From Pseudomonadota bacterium (GTDB lineage Bacteria > Pseudomonadota > Alphaproteobacteria > Acetobacterales > Acetobacteraceae): DNA of 64,000 nt. The translations under genes and the position numbers were made by a program. Numbering within the stretch: position 1 is the stretch's first letter; every line of letters begins with the position of its first letter. The notes below the pieces were generated by a model. It made no database searches, was not told the origin of the DNA, and saw only the letters and a list, made by a program, of their open reading frames with translations. The stretch lies in assembly GCA_021805545.1 (NCBI GenBank), contig JAJZFB010000081.1:62001-126000 (forward strand). The letters are read 5' to 3'. This document shows positions 1 to 9,501 of the stretch, one piece after another.

Positions 1-722
1 ATGTGGTGTTCGCGGGCGGGATTCCCTCAACCGCTCACATCAAGGCGGCCAAGGAAGGCGGGGCGAAAATCATTGCCTTCGCCCCGGCGCTGGTTCTGGC
101 CAAGCGGCTGGTGAAATCCGGCGTGGATGCGCTGGTTATCGAAGGTTCGGAAGCAGGCGGGCATATCGGCCCGGTTTCGCTCACCGTGCTGGCACAGGAA
201 ATCCTGCCGCATATTACCGAGGTGCCGGTTTTCGTGGCTGGCGGGCTTGGCCGGGGCGAAGCCATTCTCGGGTATCTGGAAATGGGGGCCGCGGGCGCGC
301 AGCTCGGCACGCTGTTCGCCGCCTCGGCGGAGAGCATCGCGCATGAGAATTTCAAGAAGGCCTTCATCCGCGCCGCCGCGCGCGATGCCGTGCCGTCCGT
401 GCAGCTCGATGAGCGTTTCCCCGTCATCCCCGTGCGCGGCCTGAACAATGACGGCACCAAGCGCTTCATGCGCCATCAGGCCGATGTGCTACAAAAATTC
501 CAGTCCGGTGAACTGGATAAAACCGCCGCGCAGCTCGAAATCGAGCATTTCTGGGCAGGCGCGCTGCGCCGCGCGGTTATTGAGGGGGACATTGAAAGCG
601 GCTCGGTCATGGCCGGGCAATCGGTGGGCATGGTGACGGAAATTCTGCCCGTTGCCGAAATTCTGGCGGCGCTGCGCTCCCAAGCCATCGCTGCCCTGGC
701 GGCGCGTGCAGAGCGGGGCTGA
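1..722 (+). CDS. Nitronate monooxygenase family protein (5'-truncated by window edge)
   Basis: The C-terminal ~240 residues of an FMN-dependent nitronate monooxygenase / 2-nitropropane dioxygenase family TIM-barrel protein, which oxidises alkyl nitronates or related carbanions in the cytoplasm. The reading frame is open through the first base, so the listed GTG at base 3 is internal and the true start lies upstream. Supporting motifs are VIEGSEAGGHIG (FMN/active-site His loop), PVFVAGGLGRGEAILGYLEMGAAGAQLGTLF (phosphate-binding end of the barrel) and SGSVMAGQSVGM near the C-terminus. The 3' end overlaps the likely GTG start of ptsP by 17 bp. The substrate cannot be told from sequence, and many members are annotated only at family level. 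Confidence 0.88.
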   Translation, partial: VVFAGGIPSTAHIKAAKEGGAKIIAFAPALVLAKRLVKSGVDALVIEGSEAGGHIGPVSLTVLAQEILPHITEVPVFVAGGLGRGEAILGYLEMGAAGAQLGTLFAASAESIAHENFKKAFIRAAARDAVPSVQLDERFPVIPVRGLNNDGTKRFMRHQADVLQKFQSGELDKTAAQLEIEHFWAGALRRAVIEGDIESGSVMAGQSVGMVTEILPVAEILAALRSQAIAALAARAERG

Positions 723-2976
723 AAACACGCCGCCCAAACGGCGCAAGCGCAAGCCGAAATTCGGCGATACAAGGCGGCTTTTTGCCTCGCTGCGGGAGCA
801 TCTGGCCTCCGGCACGGCCTCGCTGGCCGATATTGCCCGCCTTGTTACTGAAGGGCTGCAGGCCGATGCCTCGGTCATCTATATCGCCCGGCCCGGTGAA
901 ATCCTCGAACTCGCCGCCGTCCAGGGGCTGAATATCAGCGCCGTGGGCCATACGCGCCTGCGCGCGGGCGAAGGCATTGTGGGCATGGTCGCGGCCTCGG
1001 GCGATATTCTCAACCTGGCCGATGTGCAGAACCACCCGCGTTATGTGTACAGGGCCGAAATTGGCGAGGAGGAAATGGCCTCCATGCTCGCCGTGCCGGT
1101 AAAGCGCGCCGGGCGCACGCTGGGGGTTATCGGCGTTATGTCGCGCGAGGCGCGGGCCTACACGCCGGTGGAGGTAGAGGCGCTTGCCACCGTCTCGATG
1201 CTGTTGGCCGAGCTGCTGGTAAAGGCCGGCGCCACCGATATTCATGAGGAGGGCTTCTCCGATACACTGCCCCGGCGCTTCGCGGGCCATGTGCTGGCCG
1301 CCGGTATCGCGCGCGGCAAAATCCTGCCTTATGGCGCGCAGGCGCCCATCGCCAAGCTGCTGACCGACGACCCGGAAGCAGAGAGCGCGCGCCTGGACGA
1401 TGCGGTGGAGGCCGTGAACAAGGGGCTGGACAAGCTGTTCTCGGCCAATATGCCAGCCGGCCCCACCTCGCGCGATGTGCTGGAAGCCTACCGCATGGTG
1501 ACGCAAAGCGCGGGCTGGCTGACGCAGATACGCGACGCCATTAACGACGGGCTAACCGCCGAAACCGCCGTGGACAAGGTGGCGCGCGCTCTGCGCGACC
1601 GCATGCGCCGCATTGCCGACCCGTATTTGCGCGAGCGCCTTGCCGATATTGAGGACATGGTAGGGCGGCTGATGGTGGCGCTGGGCGGCATGGCGCCAAA
1701 GCCCGAGCGCGCCGACGGGCTGTTGCTGCTGGTGCGGCGCCTGGGGCCAGCCGATTTGCTGGATTGGCACGCGCGCGGCATAGCCGGTGTGGCGATCGAG
1801 GAAGCCTCGGCCTCCGGCCATGCCGCCATCCTGGCCCGGGCGCTGGGCCTGCCCGCCTTGCAGGTGGACCGTGGCGCGGTGGATACGGCGCAGGAGGGCG
1901 ACCCGGCGATTCTGGACGCTGAGGGCGCGACGCTGATTTTGCGCCCCGAGCCCGCCGTGGTGGAAGTTTATGAGCGCGCGGTGGAGTCCCGTAACCAGCG
2001 CGCGGCAGCTCTGGCAGCGTACCGCGATGTACCTGCCGTGACCAAGGATGGCACGGAATTCCAGCTTATGCTGAATGTGGGGCTAGCGATGGAGCTGGAC
2101 CAGCTTGAACGCACCGGGGCCGATGGAATCGGGCTATACCGTACTGAAATTGCCGCCTTGGCCTCTGGTGGCATACCCGATGTGGCGGGCCAGGCGGCGG
2201 AATATGGCCGCGTGCTGGACCGCGCCAACGGCAAGCGCGTGCAATTCCGCACGCTGGATTTGGGCGCCGACAAGCTGCTGCCCGGCGAGGCCAGCGCGGG
2301 CGAGGAAAACCCGGCCATGGGCTGGCGCTCTCTGCGCGTGGCGCTGGACCGGCCCTCTATTTTGCGCCGCCAGTTGCGGGCACTGCTGCTGGGCGCGCAG
2401 GGGCGCAAGCTCTCGGTCATGTTCCCCATGGTGGCCACGGTGGAGGAGTTCCGCGCCGCGCGCGATTTGCTGGAGGCCGAGGCGGCACGCATACGCCCGG
2501 CACCCGAAGAGTTGGAAGCAGGCACCATGCTGGAAGTACCAGCCTTGCTGTTCCAGCTTCCCGGCCTGCTGGCGGAAGCAGATTTTATCTCGGTCGGCAC
2601 AAACGACCTGATGCAATTTTTGTTTGCCGCCGACCGTGGCACGCCGGAACTGGCTGAGCGTTACGACACGCTTTCCGCCCCGGTACTGGAACTGCTGGAA
2701 AAGCTGGTGACGGTTTGCCAGGAGGCTGGGGTATCGCTTTCGCTGTGCGGCGAAGCGGCGGGGCGGCCTTTGGATGCGCTTGCCTTCGCGGCACTCGGCA
2801 TTACCTGCCTCTCTATGTCCGGCAACGCGATTCTGCCGGTGAAGGCGGTACTGGTGGAGGCGGATTTGAACACGCTGCGCCCCGTGCTGCGCGAATTACG
2901 CCGGGCGGGCGCCGCGGGCGGCAGCATACGCGAACCCCTGGCCGCCTGGGCACGCGAGCATAATTTGGCGATATGA
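706..2976 (+). CDS. ptsP: Phosphoenolpyruvate-protein phosphotransferase PtsP (EI-Ntr)
   Basis: Enzyme I of the nitrogen PTS, which takes phosphate from PEP and passes it to NPr in a regulatory phosphorelay. An N-terminal GAF domain (about residues 15-150) is followed by the PEP-utiliser N domain, the mobile phosphohistidine domain (SGHAAILARALGLPAL, H372) and the PEP-binding TIM barrel (GADGIGLYRTEIAAL; SVGTNDLMQFLFAADRG; CGEAAGRP with the active-site Cys). The ORF track opens at a TTG at 652 inside the preceding gene. I prefer the in-frame GTG at 706, which gives 756 aa, close to the usual family length. The residue before the phospho-His is Gly rather than the usual Ser/Ala. Its partners NPr and EIIA-Ntr are not in the window. 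Confidence 0.93.
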   Translation: MQSGAENTPPKRRKRKPKFGDTRRLFASLREHLASGTASLADIARLVTEGLQADASVIYIARPGEILELAAVQGLNISAVGHTRLRAGEGIVGMVAASGDILNLADVQNHPRYVYRAEIGEEEMASMLAVPVKRAGRTLGVIGVMSREARAYTPVEVEALATVSMLLAELLVKAGATDIHEEGFSDTLPRRFAGHVLAAGIARGKILPYGAQAPIAKLLTDDPEAESARLDDAVEAVNKGLDKLFSANMPAGPTSRDVLEAYRMVTQSAGWLTQIRDAINDGLTAETAVDKVARALRDRMRRIADPYLRERLADIEDMVGRLMVALGGMAPKPERADGLLLLVRRLGPADLLDWHARGIAGVAIEEASASGHAAILARALGLPALQVDRGAVDTAQEGDPAILDAEGATLILRPEPAVVEVYERAVESRNQRAAALAAYRDVPAVTKDGTEFQLMLNVGLAMELDQLERTGADGIGLYRTEIAALASGGIPDVAGQAAEYGRVLDRANGKRVQFRTLDLGADKLLPGEASAGEENPAMGWRSLRVALDRPSILRRQLRALLLGAQGRKLSVMFPMVATVEEFRAARDLLEAEAARIRPAPEELEAGTMLEVPALLFQLPGLLAEADFISVGTNDLMQFLFAADRGTPELAERYDTLSAPVLELLEKLVTVCQEAGVSLSLCGEAAGRPLDALAFAALGITCLSMSGNAILPVKAVLVEADLNTLRPVLRELRRAGAAGGSIREPLAAWAREHNLAI

Positions 2977-3003
2977 CACCGGGCGGTATAGAAAGCGGGC
3001 GAA

Positions 3004-4098
3004 ATGCCGGATGATCTGAGCGGGACCGTTAGAATGGATGATGGACAGAATGCCGCAACGCAATCGGTGGGTGCCGGGCTGCGCGAGGTGCGCGAGCGCC
3101 TTGGCTGGCGCCTTGGCGATCTGGCCACGAACCTGCGCATCCGCCTGGAGTTTCTTGAGGCAATAGAGGCTGGTAATTTGCAGGCCCTCCCTGGTGTGGC
3201 CTATCGCGCCGGGTTTGTACGCACTTATGCCCGCGCCCTGGGGCTGGACCCTGAGGAGATTCTCCGGCGCTTCCGTGCCGCTGGCGAACTGCATGATTCG
3301 GCCAAGGCGGAAATACGCTTTATTGCTCCGGTACCCGATAGCGGCGTGCCGAAAGGTGCTGCCATTTTGCTAGGCGCGGTGCTGCTGCTGGCGGGGTATG
3401 GGGTATGGTACCATTATTCCTCTGCCCAGCGCCGCATGGCTGAAAAAATACCCGCCGTGCCCGCGCAGCTTGCCCCTCTGGCCACCCCGCCCAAAATTGA
3501 GGTTGCCCCTGTAACGCCAGCACCAACCCAGACACCCGCGCCTGCGGCCACACAGGCCGCGCCGCCCGCCACGCACCCCACGGCCCCACCGGCCACAACA
3601 CCCGCCAGCAGCACGCAGGTACAGGCCGCGCCCGCCACCGCACCTGCCGCCACGGCAGCCGCCGAACCTGCCACACCCGTTACCGGCATAGCCGCGCCCA
3701 GCGCCACAACCAGCCCGCCGCCACCTGGCAATGGCATCCCCACGCCAGCTTCACCCGCCCCCGGCGCCGGGCTTGTTATCAGCGCCACGCAGGATGCCTG
3801 GATTGAAGTGCAAGACACCAAGGGCAATATCTTGTTCAGCAAAGTGCTGCACCCCGGCGAGAGCTGGCCGGTGCCGCAGGAGCCCGGCCTGACCATGACC
3901 ACAGGCAATGCCGGAGGCACTTTACTCGTTAATAATGGCGTGGCCGGCGCGCCTTTGGGCAGCGCGGGCGTGGTGATGCGAGGCATCCAGCTCACCCCGG
4001 CGGCACCTGGCCCCCAAAGCCCTGCTTCCGCCAGCGCAGCCACGCCACCATCTTCCGCCACCGGCGCCACAGCCACCACGCCCGGCGGCACACCATAA
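3004..4098 (+). CDS. rodZ: RodZ-like helix-turn-helix membrane protein
   Basis: Bitopic inner-membrane protein resembling RodZ, which links MreB filaments to the cell-elongation machinery. An N-terminal HTH_25 (Xre-type) domain at about residues 18-100 ([31 protein letters not shown]) precedes one transmembrane helix near residues 120-137 ([18 protein letters not shown]). A long Ala/Pro/Thr-rich periplasmic linker leads to a C-terminal DUF4115 beta domain ([19 protein letters not shown]...GESWPVP). At 364 aa it is near the size of E. coli RodZ. It sits 27 bp after ptsP and 10 bp before ispG, matching the neighbourhood rodZ-like genes often have (rodZ-ispG-hisS). MreB is not in the window, so the elongation role is inferred from the family. 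Confidence 0.85.
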   Translation: MPDDLSGTVRMDDGQNAATQSVGAGLREVRERLGWRLGDLATNLRIRLEFLEAIEAGNLQALPGVAYRAGFVRTYARALGLDPEEILRRFRAAGELHDSAKAEIRFIAPVPDSGVPKGAAILLGAVLLLAGYGVWYHYSSAQRRMAEKIPAVPAQLAPLATPPKIEVAPVTPAPTQTPAPAATQAAPPATHPTAPPATTPASSTQVQAAPATAPAATAAAEPATPVTGIAAPSATTSPPPPGNGIPTPASPAPGAGLVISATQDAWIEVQDTKGNILFSKVLHPGESWPVPQEPGLTMTTGNAGGTLLVNNGVAGAPLGSAGVVMRGIQLTPAAPGPQSPASASAATPPSSATGATATTPGGTP

Positions 4099-4108
4099 GG
4101 ACCAAGCG

Positions 4109-5233
4109 ATGAATTACCGCGAATACCAGCAGATCGCCCGCCGCAAATCGCGCCAGATCAGCGTCGGCACGGTGAAAGTGGGCGGTGACGCGCCGATTTC
4201 GGTGCAGACCATGACCAACACCCTGACCACCGATGTGGACGCCACCGTGGCGCAGATTCTGCGCGCCGAAAAGGCGGGCGTGGATATTGTGCGCGTGAGC
4301 TGCCCGGATGAGGAAAGCACCGCGGCGCTGAAGCACATCATCAAGCGCGTGACCGTGCCGGTGGTGGCGGATATTCACTTCCACTACAAGCGCGGCATAG
4401 AGGCCGCCGAGGCGGGCGCTGCGTGTTTGCGCATCAACCCCGGCAATATCGGCAGCCCGGAGCGCGTGCGGGAAGTTATTAAAGCCGCGCGCGACCATAA
4501 TTGCTCGATGCGCATCGGCGTGAATGCGGGATCTCTTGAGAAACATCTGCTGGAGAAATATGGCGAGCCGAACCCCGATGCGCTGGTGGAATCGGCCCTG
4601 GAACACGCCAAGATTCTGCAGGACCATGACTTCCACGAATTCAAGATTTCCGTGAAGGCGTCTGACGTTTTCATGGCCGTCGCGGCGTATCAGCAGCTTG
4701 CGGAGCAATGCGACCACCCGCTGCATATCGGCATTACCGAGGCCGGCGGCAAGCGCGCGGGCACGGTGAAATCGTCCATCGGGCTTGGCGCGCTGCTCTG
4801 GGCCGGGATTGGCGATACGATGCGCGTTTCGCTTTCCGCCGAGCCGGAGGAAGAAGTGCATGTGGGCTGGGATATTCTCAAATCTCTTGGCATCCGCCAT
4901 CGCGGCGTGCGCGTTATCTCGTGCCCTTCCTGCGCGCGCCAGGGCTTTAACGTCATCAAGACTGTGGAGACGCTGGAAGAGCGGCTGGCGCATATCGAGA
5001 CTCCGGTCACGCTCTCGATTATCGGCTGCGTGGTGAACGGGCCGGGCGAGGCGCTGATGACCGATATCGGCCTGACCGGCGGCGGCAATGGGCGGCACAT
5101 GGTGTATGCCAGCGGCAAGACAGACCACACGATTTCCGATGAGGAGATGGTGGAGCATCTGGTAAAGCTGGTGGAAACCAAGGCCGCGCAAATTGAGGCG
5201 GCCAAGGCGGCGGAAAAAGCCGCGGCTGAGTAG
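4109..5233 (+). CDS. ispG: 4-hydroxy-3-methylbut-2-enyl diphosphate synthase (flavodoxin)
   Basis: Penultimate enzyme of the MEP isoprenoid pathway, reductively opening MEcPP to HMBPP with a [4Fe-4S] cluster. The cluster ligands are visible as C272 and C275 ([11 protein letters not shown]) and C307 with E314 ([10 protein letters not shown]), almost the E. coli numbering. The N-terminal TIM barrel begins [30 protein letters not shown]. At 374 aa it is the short bacterial form without the inserted domain of plant enzymes. The last residues are Ala/Lys/Glu-rich. A strong intrinsic terminator follows 21 bp after the stop. The isoprenoid product feeds the hopanoid biosynthesis implied by hpnN elsewhere in the window. 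Confidence 0.97.
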   Translation: MNYREYQQIARRKSRQISVGTVKVGGDAPISVQTMTNTLTTDVDATVAQILRAEKAGVDIVRVSCPDEESTAALKHIIKRVTVPVVADIHFHYKRGIEAAEAGAACLRINPGNIGSPERVREVIKAARDHNCSMRIGVNAGSLEKHLLEKYGEPNPDALVESALEHAKILQDHDFHEFKISVKASDVFMAVAAYQQLAEQCDHPLHIGITEAGGKRAGTVKSSIGLGALLWAGIGDTMRVSLSAEPEEEVHVGWDILKSLGIRHRGVRVISCPSCARQGFNVIKTVETLEERLAHIETPVTLSIIGCVVNGPGEALMTDIGLTGGGNGRHMVYASGKTDHTISDEEMVEHLVKLVETKAAQIEAAKAAEKAAAE

Positions 5234-5254
5234 AGGCGTTTCTGGGGTTATGGC

Positions 5255-5289
5255 ATCCGGGGCGGCTTACCGCTCCGGATTTTTATTTT
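5255..5289 (+). terminator. Intrinsic terminator between ispG and hisS
   Basis: An 11-bp stem (ATCCGGGGCGG / CCGCTCCGGAT, one G-U pair) with a CTTA loop is followed directly by TTTTATTTT, a textbook Rho-independent terminator. It ends only 12 nt before the hisS ATG, so it either separates ispG from hisS or acts as an attenuator for hisS. Confidence 0.88.
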
Positions 5290-5301
5290 GATGGTGCAAG
5301 A

Positions 5302-6525
5302 ATGTCGGACCAATTACAGCCTGTGCGCGGCACGCGAGACCTTTTGGGCGAGGATATGGCGCGCTTTGCCCGCGTGGTGGAAACAGCGCGGCGCGTTGTG
5401 GCACTTTACGGGTTTAGCGAGTGGCAGACGCCGATTTTTGAGGATACGCGGGTATTTTCGCGCACCTTGGGCGAGACTTCCGACGTGGTGACGAAGGAGA
5501 TGTACACGTTCGAGGATCGCGGCGGGGATTCCATCACGCTGCGGCCAGAGGGCACGGCGGGCGTGTGCCGCGCGCTGATTACCAACGGGCTGACCCAGAC
5601 CTTGCCGCAGAAAGTGTTCTATGCCGGGCCGATGTTCCGTTACGAGCGCCCGCAGAAAGGCCGCTACCGGCAATTCCACCAGATTGGCGTGGAATTGCTC
5701 GGCCCCGCCACGCCGCTGGCCGATGCGGAGGTGATTGCGATGGGCTGGCAGATTTTGCGCGAGCTGGGCATTGGCGATACCGTGCAGTTGCAGGTGAACA
5801 CGCTGGGCGATGCGGCCTCGCGCGCCGCGTACCGCGAGAAGCTGGTGGGGTATTTCTCGCAATATACCAACGAGCTTTCCGCCGACAGCAAGTTGCGGCT
5901 GCAGAAAAACCCGCTGCGCATTCTGGATTCGAAGGATGAGGGCGACAAGAAGCTGGTGGCCGGCGCGCCGCAAATGCAGGATTCGCTGACGGATGAGGCG
6001 CGCGCGTTTTTCGATGCGGTGCAGAACAATCTCACTGCCTTCGGCGTGCCATTTGTGCTGGACCCCGCCATTGTGCGCGGGCTGGATTATTATAACCACA
6101 CCGCTTTCGAGTTTGTAACCACCGCGCTTGGCGCACAGGGCACGGTGATGGCCGGCGGACGTTACGATGGGCTGGTGGAGCAGATGGGCGGGCCAAGCGT
6201 GCCGGGCATTGGCTGGGGGGCAGGGATCGAGCGGCTTTCCATGCTCATTGCCGCACCGGCGGCGGCGCATGTGCCGGTGGCCATTATCCCCATGGGGGCG
6301 GAGTCTGAAGGCCGCGCCATCGGAATTCTCAACCTGCTGCGCGGGCAGAATATTGCCGCCGAAATCGGCTATTCCGGCAACGTGAAAAAGCGCCTGGAGC
6401 GCGCCAATAAATCCGGCGCCGCTTTTGCCGTGCTGGTGGGCGAGGATGTGAAACTGAAAAACCTTGCCAGCGGCGAGCAGGCCGATGTGGCGGCAGAGGC
6501 GCTGCCGGGGCTGCTACGCGCATGA
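5302..6525 (+). CDS. hisS: Histidyl-tRNA synthetase
   Basis: Class II aminoacyl-tRNA synthetase that charges tRNA-His. Motif 2 is [29 protein letters not shown]. The histidine-binding signature [13 protein letters not shown] and [13 protein letters not shown] are present, as is motif 3 ([14 protein letters not shown]), and a C-terminal anticodon-binding domain follows. At 407 aa it is of normal bacterial length. The motif 2 sequence is the canonical bacterial type. The ATG at 5302 follows a weak ribosome site (ggtgcaaga), and another ATG at 5291 is out of frame. The gene ends in a 4-bp overlap with prfA. A strong hairpin terminator lies immediately upstream. Confidence 0.97.
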   Translation: MSDQLQPVRGTRDLLGEDMARFARVVETARRVVALYGFSEWQTPIFEDTRVFSRTLGETSDVVTKEMYTFEDRGGDSITLRPEGTAGVCRALITNGLTQTLPQKVFYAGPMFRYERPQKGRYRQFHQIGVELLGPATPLADAEVIAMGWQILRELGIGDTVQLQVNTLGDAASRAAYREKLVGYFSQYTNELSADSKLRLQKNPLRILDSKDEGDKKLVAGAPQMQDSLTDEARAFFDAVQNNLTAFGVPFVLDPAIVRGLDYYNHTAFEFVTTALGAQGTVMAGGRYDGLVEQMGGPSVPGIGWGAGIERLSMLIAAPAAAHVPVAIIPMGAESEGRAIGILNLLRGQNIAAEIGYSGNVKKRLERANKSGAAFAVLVGEDVKLKNLASGEQADVAAEALPGLLRA

Positions 6526-7580
6526 GCGAGCTTGAGTCCAAGCTGGACCGGATTCTCGCCCGGGCGGAGGAGTTGCGTTATATCCTCTCCGGCCAGGTAA
6601 GCGGCGAGGCATTCGTGAAGGCCTCGAAGGAGCTGGCCGAGCTGGAGCCGGTGGAGGAAAAGGTGACCACCCTGCGCGGCGCTGAAAAGCAGTTTGCCGA
6701 GGCTGAGGCGCTGATGGCCGACCCGGAGCTGAAGGAGCTGGCCGAGGTGGAGTACCACGAGCTGAAGGCAAAGCTGCCCGAGCTGGAGCTGGCCGTGCGG
6801 CTGGCGCTTTTGCCCAAGGACGAGGCGGATGAGCGTGCGGGTATTCTGGAAATCCGCCCCGCCGCCGGGGGCGACGAGGCCGGGCTGTTCGCCGCCGAGC
6901 TATTTGCCGCCTACCAGAAATACGCCGCCGCGCAGGGCTGGCGGTTCGAGGTGCTGGAATATGATGAAAGCGAGCTGGGCGGCCTGCGCGGTGCCATGGC
7001 GGAAATCGTGGGCAAATCGGTGTTCGCCAAGCTGAAGTTTGAATCTGGGGTGCACCGGGTACAGCGCGTGCCAGCCACCGAGACGCAAGGGCGTATCCAT
7101 ACCTCCACCGTAACCGTGGCCGTGCTGCCCGAGGCGGAAGAGGTGGATGTGGACGTGAACGAGGGGGATTTGCGGATTGACGTGTACCGCGCCTCGGGCG
7201 CTGGCGGGCAGCATGTGAACAAGACGGAATCCGCCGTGCGTATCACGCATATTCCCACCGGCATTGTGGTGGCCATGCAGGAGGAGCGCAGCCAGCACAA
7301 AAACCGCGCCAAGGCGATGAAGATTCTGCGCTCGCGCCTGTACGACGCGCAGCGCCATGCCGCCGATTCCTCGCGCGCCGCCGACCGTAAGAGCCAGGTG
7401 GGCACGGGCGATCGTTCAGAACGAATTCGTACTTATAATTTTCCGCAAGGGCGGGTTACGGACCATCGCATCAACCTGACCCTGCACAAGATCGACCGGG
7501 TGATGATGGGCGAGTTCGACGAGATTATCGACGCGCTGATTGCCGAGGACCAGGCGGCGCGGCTGGCGGCGCAGAATTGA
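6522..7580 (+). CDS. prfA: Peptide chain release factor 1
   Basis: Class I release factor that reads UAA and UAG and hydrolyses peptidyl-tRNA on the ribosome. The universal GGQ motif is at residues 228-230 ([19 protein letters not shown]), the target methylated by PrmC, whose gene follows. The RF1-type PAT tripeptide for stop-codon reading is in [26 protein letters not shown]. At 352 aa it is within the normal range. The start overlaps the hisS stop by 4 bp and the stop overlaps the prmC start by 4 bp, so all three are probably translationally coupled. Confidence 0.97.
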   Translation: MSELESKLDRILARAEELRYILSGQVSGEAFVKASKELAELEPVEEKVTTLRGAEKQFAEAEALMADPELKELAEVEYHELKAKLPELELAVRLALLPKDEADERAGILEIRPAAGGDEAGLFAAELFAAYQKYAAAQGWRFEVLEYDESELGGLRGAMAEIVGKSVFAKLKFESGVHRVQRVPATETQGRIHTSTVTVAVLPEAEEVDVDVNEGDLRIDVYRASGAGGQHVNKTESAVRITHIPTGIVVAMQEERSQHKNRAKAMKILRSRLYDAQRHAADSSRAADRKSQVGTGDRSERIRTYNFPQGRVTDHRINLTLHKIDRVMMGEFDEIIDALIAEDQAARLAAQN

Positions 7581-8401
7581 TACCCACCGCCGACGCGCTG
7601 GCAGACATAACAGCCCGGCTTAAGGCGGCGGGCATAGAAGAGCCGCGGCGCGAGGCAAGGCTGCTGCTGGCCGCCGCCCTTAACACCAACGCCGCCGGGC
7701 TTGTGGCGCGCGATGCGGTGGACCCCGCCGCCTATGCCCAAGCCCTGGCGCGGCGCGTGGCGCGCGAGCCGCTGGCCTATATTACCGGGCATAAGGAATT
7801 CTGGGGGCTGGAATTTGCCACCTCCCCTGCCACGCTCATCCCAAGGCCCGATACGGAAACGCTGGTGGAAGCCGTGCTCGAGTCGGGACTGACGCCGCGC
7901 ACAGTGCTGGATTTGGGCACCGGCACGGGCTGCCTGCTGCTGGCCGTGCTGCATGAATTTCCCCAAGCCTTCGGCGTGGGTGTGGACATAAACCCCGCAG
8001 CCGTGGCCCTGGCCGCGCGCAATGCGCGCGCGCTGGGGCTGGGCCGCCGTGCCGCGTTTTTGGCCGCAAGCTGGGCCAGCGCATTGGCGGGCAAATTCGG
8101 CCTTATACTCTCTAACCCGCCCTATATAGAGCACGCGGATGTGGCGGAACTGATGCCGGAAGTGGCGAAATACGAGCCCCTGGCAGCGCTGGATGGCGGC
8201 GCGGATGGGCTGGATGCCTACCGCACCATTATAGCTACCCTGCCCCATATTCTGGCCCCTGGCGGGCTGGCCGTGCTTGAACTGGGCGCGGGGCAAGCCA
8301 TATACGTGGCTAGGCTGGCTGCGGCGGCGGGGTTTTCCTGCCGTTTTCGGGCAGACCTGGCCGGAATTGAACGGGCTGCTCTGCTAAGTTTCTGCAAATA
8401 G
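7577..8401 (+). CDS. prmC: Release factor glutamine methyltransferase
   Basis: SAM-dependent N5-glutamine methyltransferase that modifies the Gln of the GGQ motif in RF1 and RF2. The Rossmann motif I is [21 protein letters not shown] and the catalytic NPPY is in [21 protein letters not shown]. The N-terminal helical domain for release-factor recognition (about residues 1-75) contains [15 protein letters not shown]. The start is a TTG sharing bases with the prfA stop (TTGA), consistent with translational coupling to its own substrate gene. The 274-aa length is typical. Confidence 0.95.
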   Translation: MIPTADALADITARLKAAGIEEPRREARLLLAAALNTNAAGLVARDAVDPAAYAQALARRVAREPLAYITGHKEFWGLEFATSPATLIPRPDTETLVEAVLESGLTPRTVLDLGTGTGCLLLAVLHEFPQAFGVGVDINPAAVALAARNARALGLGRRAAFLAASWASALAGKFGLILSNPPYIEHADVAELMPEVAKYEPLAALDGGADGLDAYRTIIATLPHILAPGGLAVLELGAGQAIYVARLAAAAGFSCRFRADLAGIERAALLSFCK

Positions 8402-8546
8402 GTCATTGGCAGAATAGGATAATGCAGCTAATCACGTAACAGCGCGGGCTTTTAGGCCCCGAGTCTCTGGCGCAAGCGGAGCTTATCAGGGTGGCGTACA
8501 AACGCCGTGCCGCGCATGTCATCAGCTTGAGGATAGACACGAGCAC

Positions 8547-9356
8547 ATGAATATGAAGCGTATGCGCGGGCGCAACCACCGCCAGGGCGGCGGCGGCGGG
8601 GGCGGCGGGTTCCGCAACCAGCAAAACGGCATTCCCCTGAACCGGAACCATGTTTTTGATAGTTCCGGCCCGGAAATGCGGGTGCGCGGCACGGCCCAGC
8701 AGCTTTTCGATAAATATACGCAGCTCGCGCGCGATGCAGCCTCCTCGGGTGACCGTGTGCTGGGCGAGGCTTATTACCAGCATGCCGAGCATTATTTCCG
8801 CATCATCAGCGCCATAAACCAGGCGCAAGGTGTGCCCAACCCGCCCCAGGGCGGCCAGCCGAATTACAACAATCCGCAAGCCGCAGAGGGTGAAGGCGAA
8901 CAGCCGCGCCAGGAGCACCGGCAGGAGCATCAGAACCGCCAGGAGTTCCGCCAGGACAGGCAGGACAGGCAGGACAGGCAGGACAGGCAAGACAGCCGGG
9001 ATACGCGGGACAACCGCGATAACCGGCAGGACCGCCGCTTTGAGCCGCGCCAGCGCCAGGAGTTTCAGCCGCGCGACCGTAACGAGCAGCGCCCCTACCG
9101 GCAGCCTCAGGTGCCAATCGCGGAAGCGCCCATCGATATTAGCTCCGCCCTGGAAGCCGAGTTGGCAGCCGCCGTGGCCGAGCCGCCGGGCCTGAGCGAA
9201 CAGCCCAGCATCCAGCACGAGCTGGCCGTTCCTGCACCGGAGCCACGCGCCATTCCCATAACCGCCGAGGCTCCGCCAACGGTGGCAGAGCCTGCCCCCG
9301 CCCCGCGCCGCCGCGGCCGCCCGCGCACCGCCAAGGCGGAGGCCGCCTCGGAATAA
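8547..9356 (+). CDS. DUF4167 domain protein with RQD repeat
   Basis: An uncharacterised alphaproteobacterial DUF4167 protein, conserved directly downstream of prmC. The N-terminus is basic and Gly-rich (RGRNHRQGGGGGGGGFRNQQ) and resembles RNA-binding tails. The conserved domain at about residues 25-95 reads NRNHVFDSSGPEMRVRGTAQQLFDKYTQLARDAASSGDRVLGEAYYQHAEHYFRI. The rest is low complexity: a 9-bp DNA repeat encodes (RQD)n, followed by Arg/Asp/Asn-rich sequence and a Pro/Ala tail with an AT-hook-like RRRGRPR motif near the C-terminus. Nucleic-acid binding is inference. A second ATG two codons later is an equally good start. The 145-bp gap after prmC shows no clear signal. Confidence 0.85.
   Translation: MNMKRMRGRNHRQGGGGGGGGFRNQQNGIPLNRNHVFDSSGPEMRVRGTAQQLFDKYTQLARDAASSGDRVLGEAYYQHAEHYFRIISAINQAQGVPNPPQGGQPNYNNPQAAEGEGEQPRQEHRQEHQNRQEFRQDRQDRQDRQDRQDSRDTRDNRDNRQDRRFEPRQRQEFQPRDRNEQRPYRQPQVPIAEAPIDISSALEAELAAAVAEPPGLSEQPSIQHELAVPAPEPRAIPITAEAPPTVAEPAPAPRRRGRPRTAKAEAASE
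8952..8996 (+). repeat. 9-bp tandem repeat inside the DUF4167 gene
   Basis: Four perfect copies of caggacagg and a fifth degenerate copy (caagacagc), in frame, encode RQDRQDRQD. The 9-bp unit keeps the frame under slippage, so length variation between strains would alter only the linker length. Confidence 0.9.
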
Positions 9357-9387
9357 AAGCCGCCCCGCCAATGCGATAAGGCTGGCG

Positions 9388-9454
9388 GGTTCAAAAGAAA
9401 AGGCCGTTTGCATCTGGGTTTTGCCCAGGCGCAAACGGCCTTTTCTTTTGAACC
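9388..9454. terminator. Bidirectional terminator between DUF4167 and pnp, nested hairpin
   Basis: Two perfect 24-nt arms (ggttcaaaagaaaaggccgt... and its exact complement at 9431-9454) flank a loop that itself contains the hairpin ctggg-ttttg-cccag. The outer arms carry an A-run on one side and a T-run on the other, so the structure can end transcription from both convergent genes. Confidence 0.82.
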
Positions 9455-9489
9455 GCCCCAGCCAGGGGCCAAGCTCCTGGCTGGGGCGG
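9453..9489 (-). terminator. Second GC-rich hairpin just after pnp
   Basis: Perfect 14-nt arms ccgccccagccagg / cctggctggggcgg with a 9-nt loop, located 13 nt past the pnp stop. The left arm shares its first bases with the 24-nt hairpin next to it, so the two structures compete. On the minus strand the U-rich stretch comes from the neighbouring hairpin arm. Confidence 0.65.
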
Positions 9490-9501
9490 TTAAAGGGCTT
9501 C

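Noticed and set aside
607-1506. 299-aa ORF antisense to ptsP
   Set aside because: A shadow with low-complexity composition; ptsP is complete on the plus strand.
3992-5191. 399-aa ORF antisense to ispG
   Set aside because: A shadow of ispG, whose iron-sulfur cysteines are intact.
8952-8996. CRISPR-like short repeat
   Set aside because: The repeats are contiguous 9-bp in-frame units with no spacers; it is a coding minisatellite.
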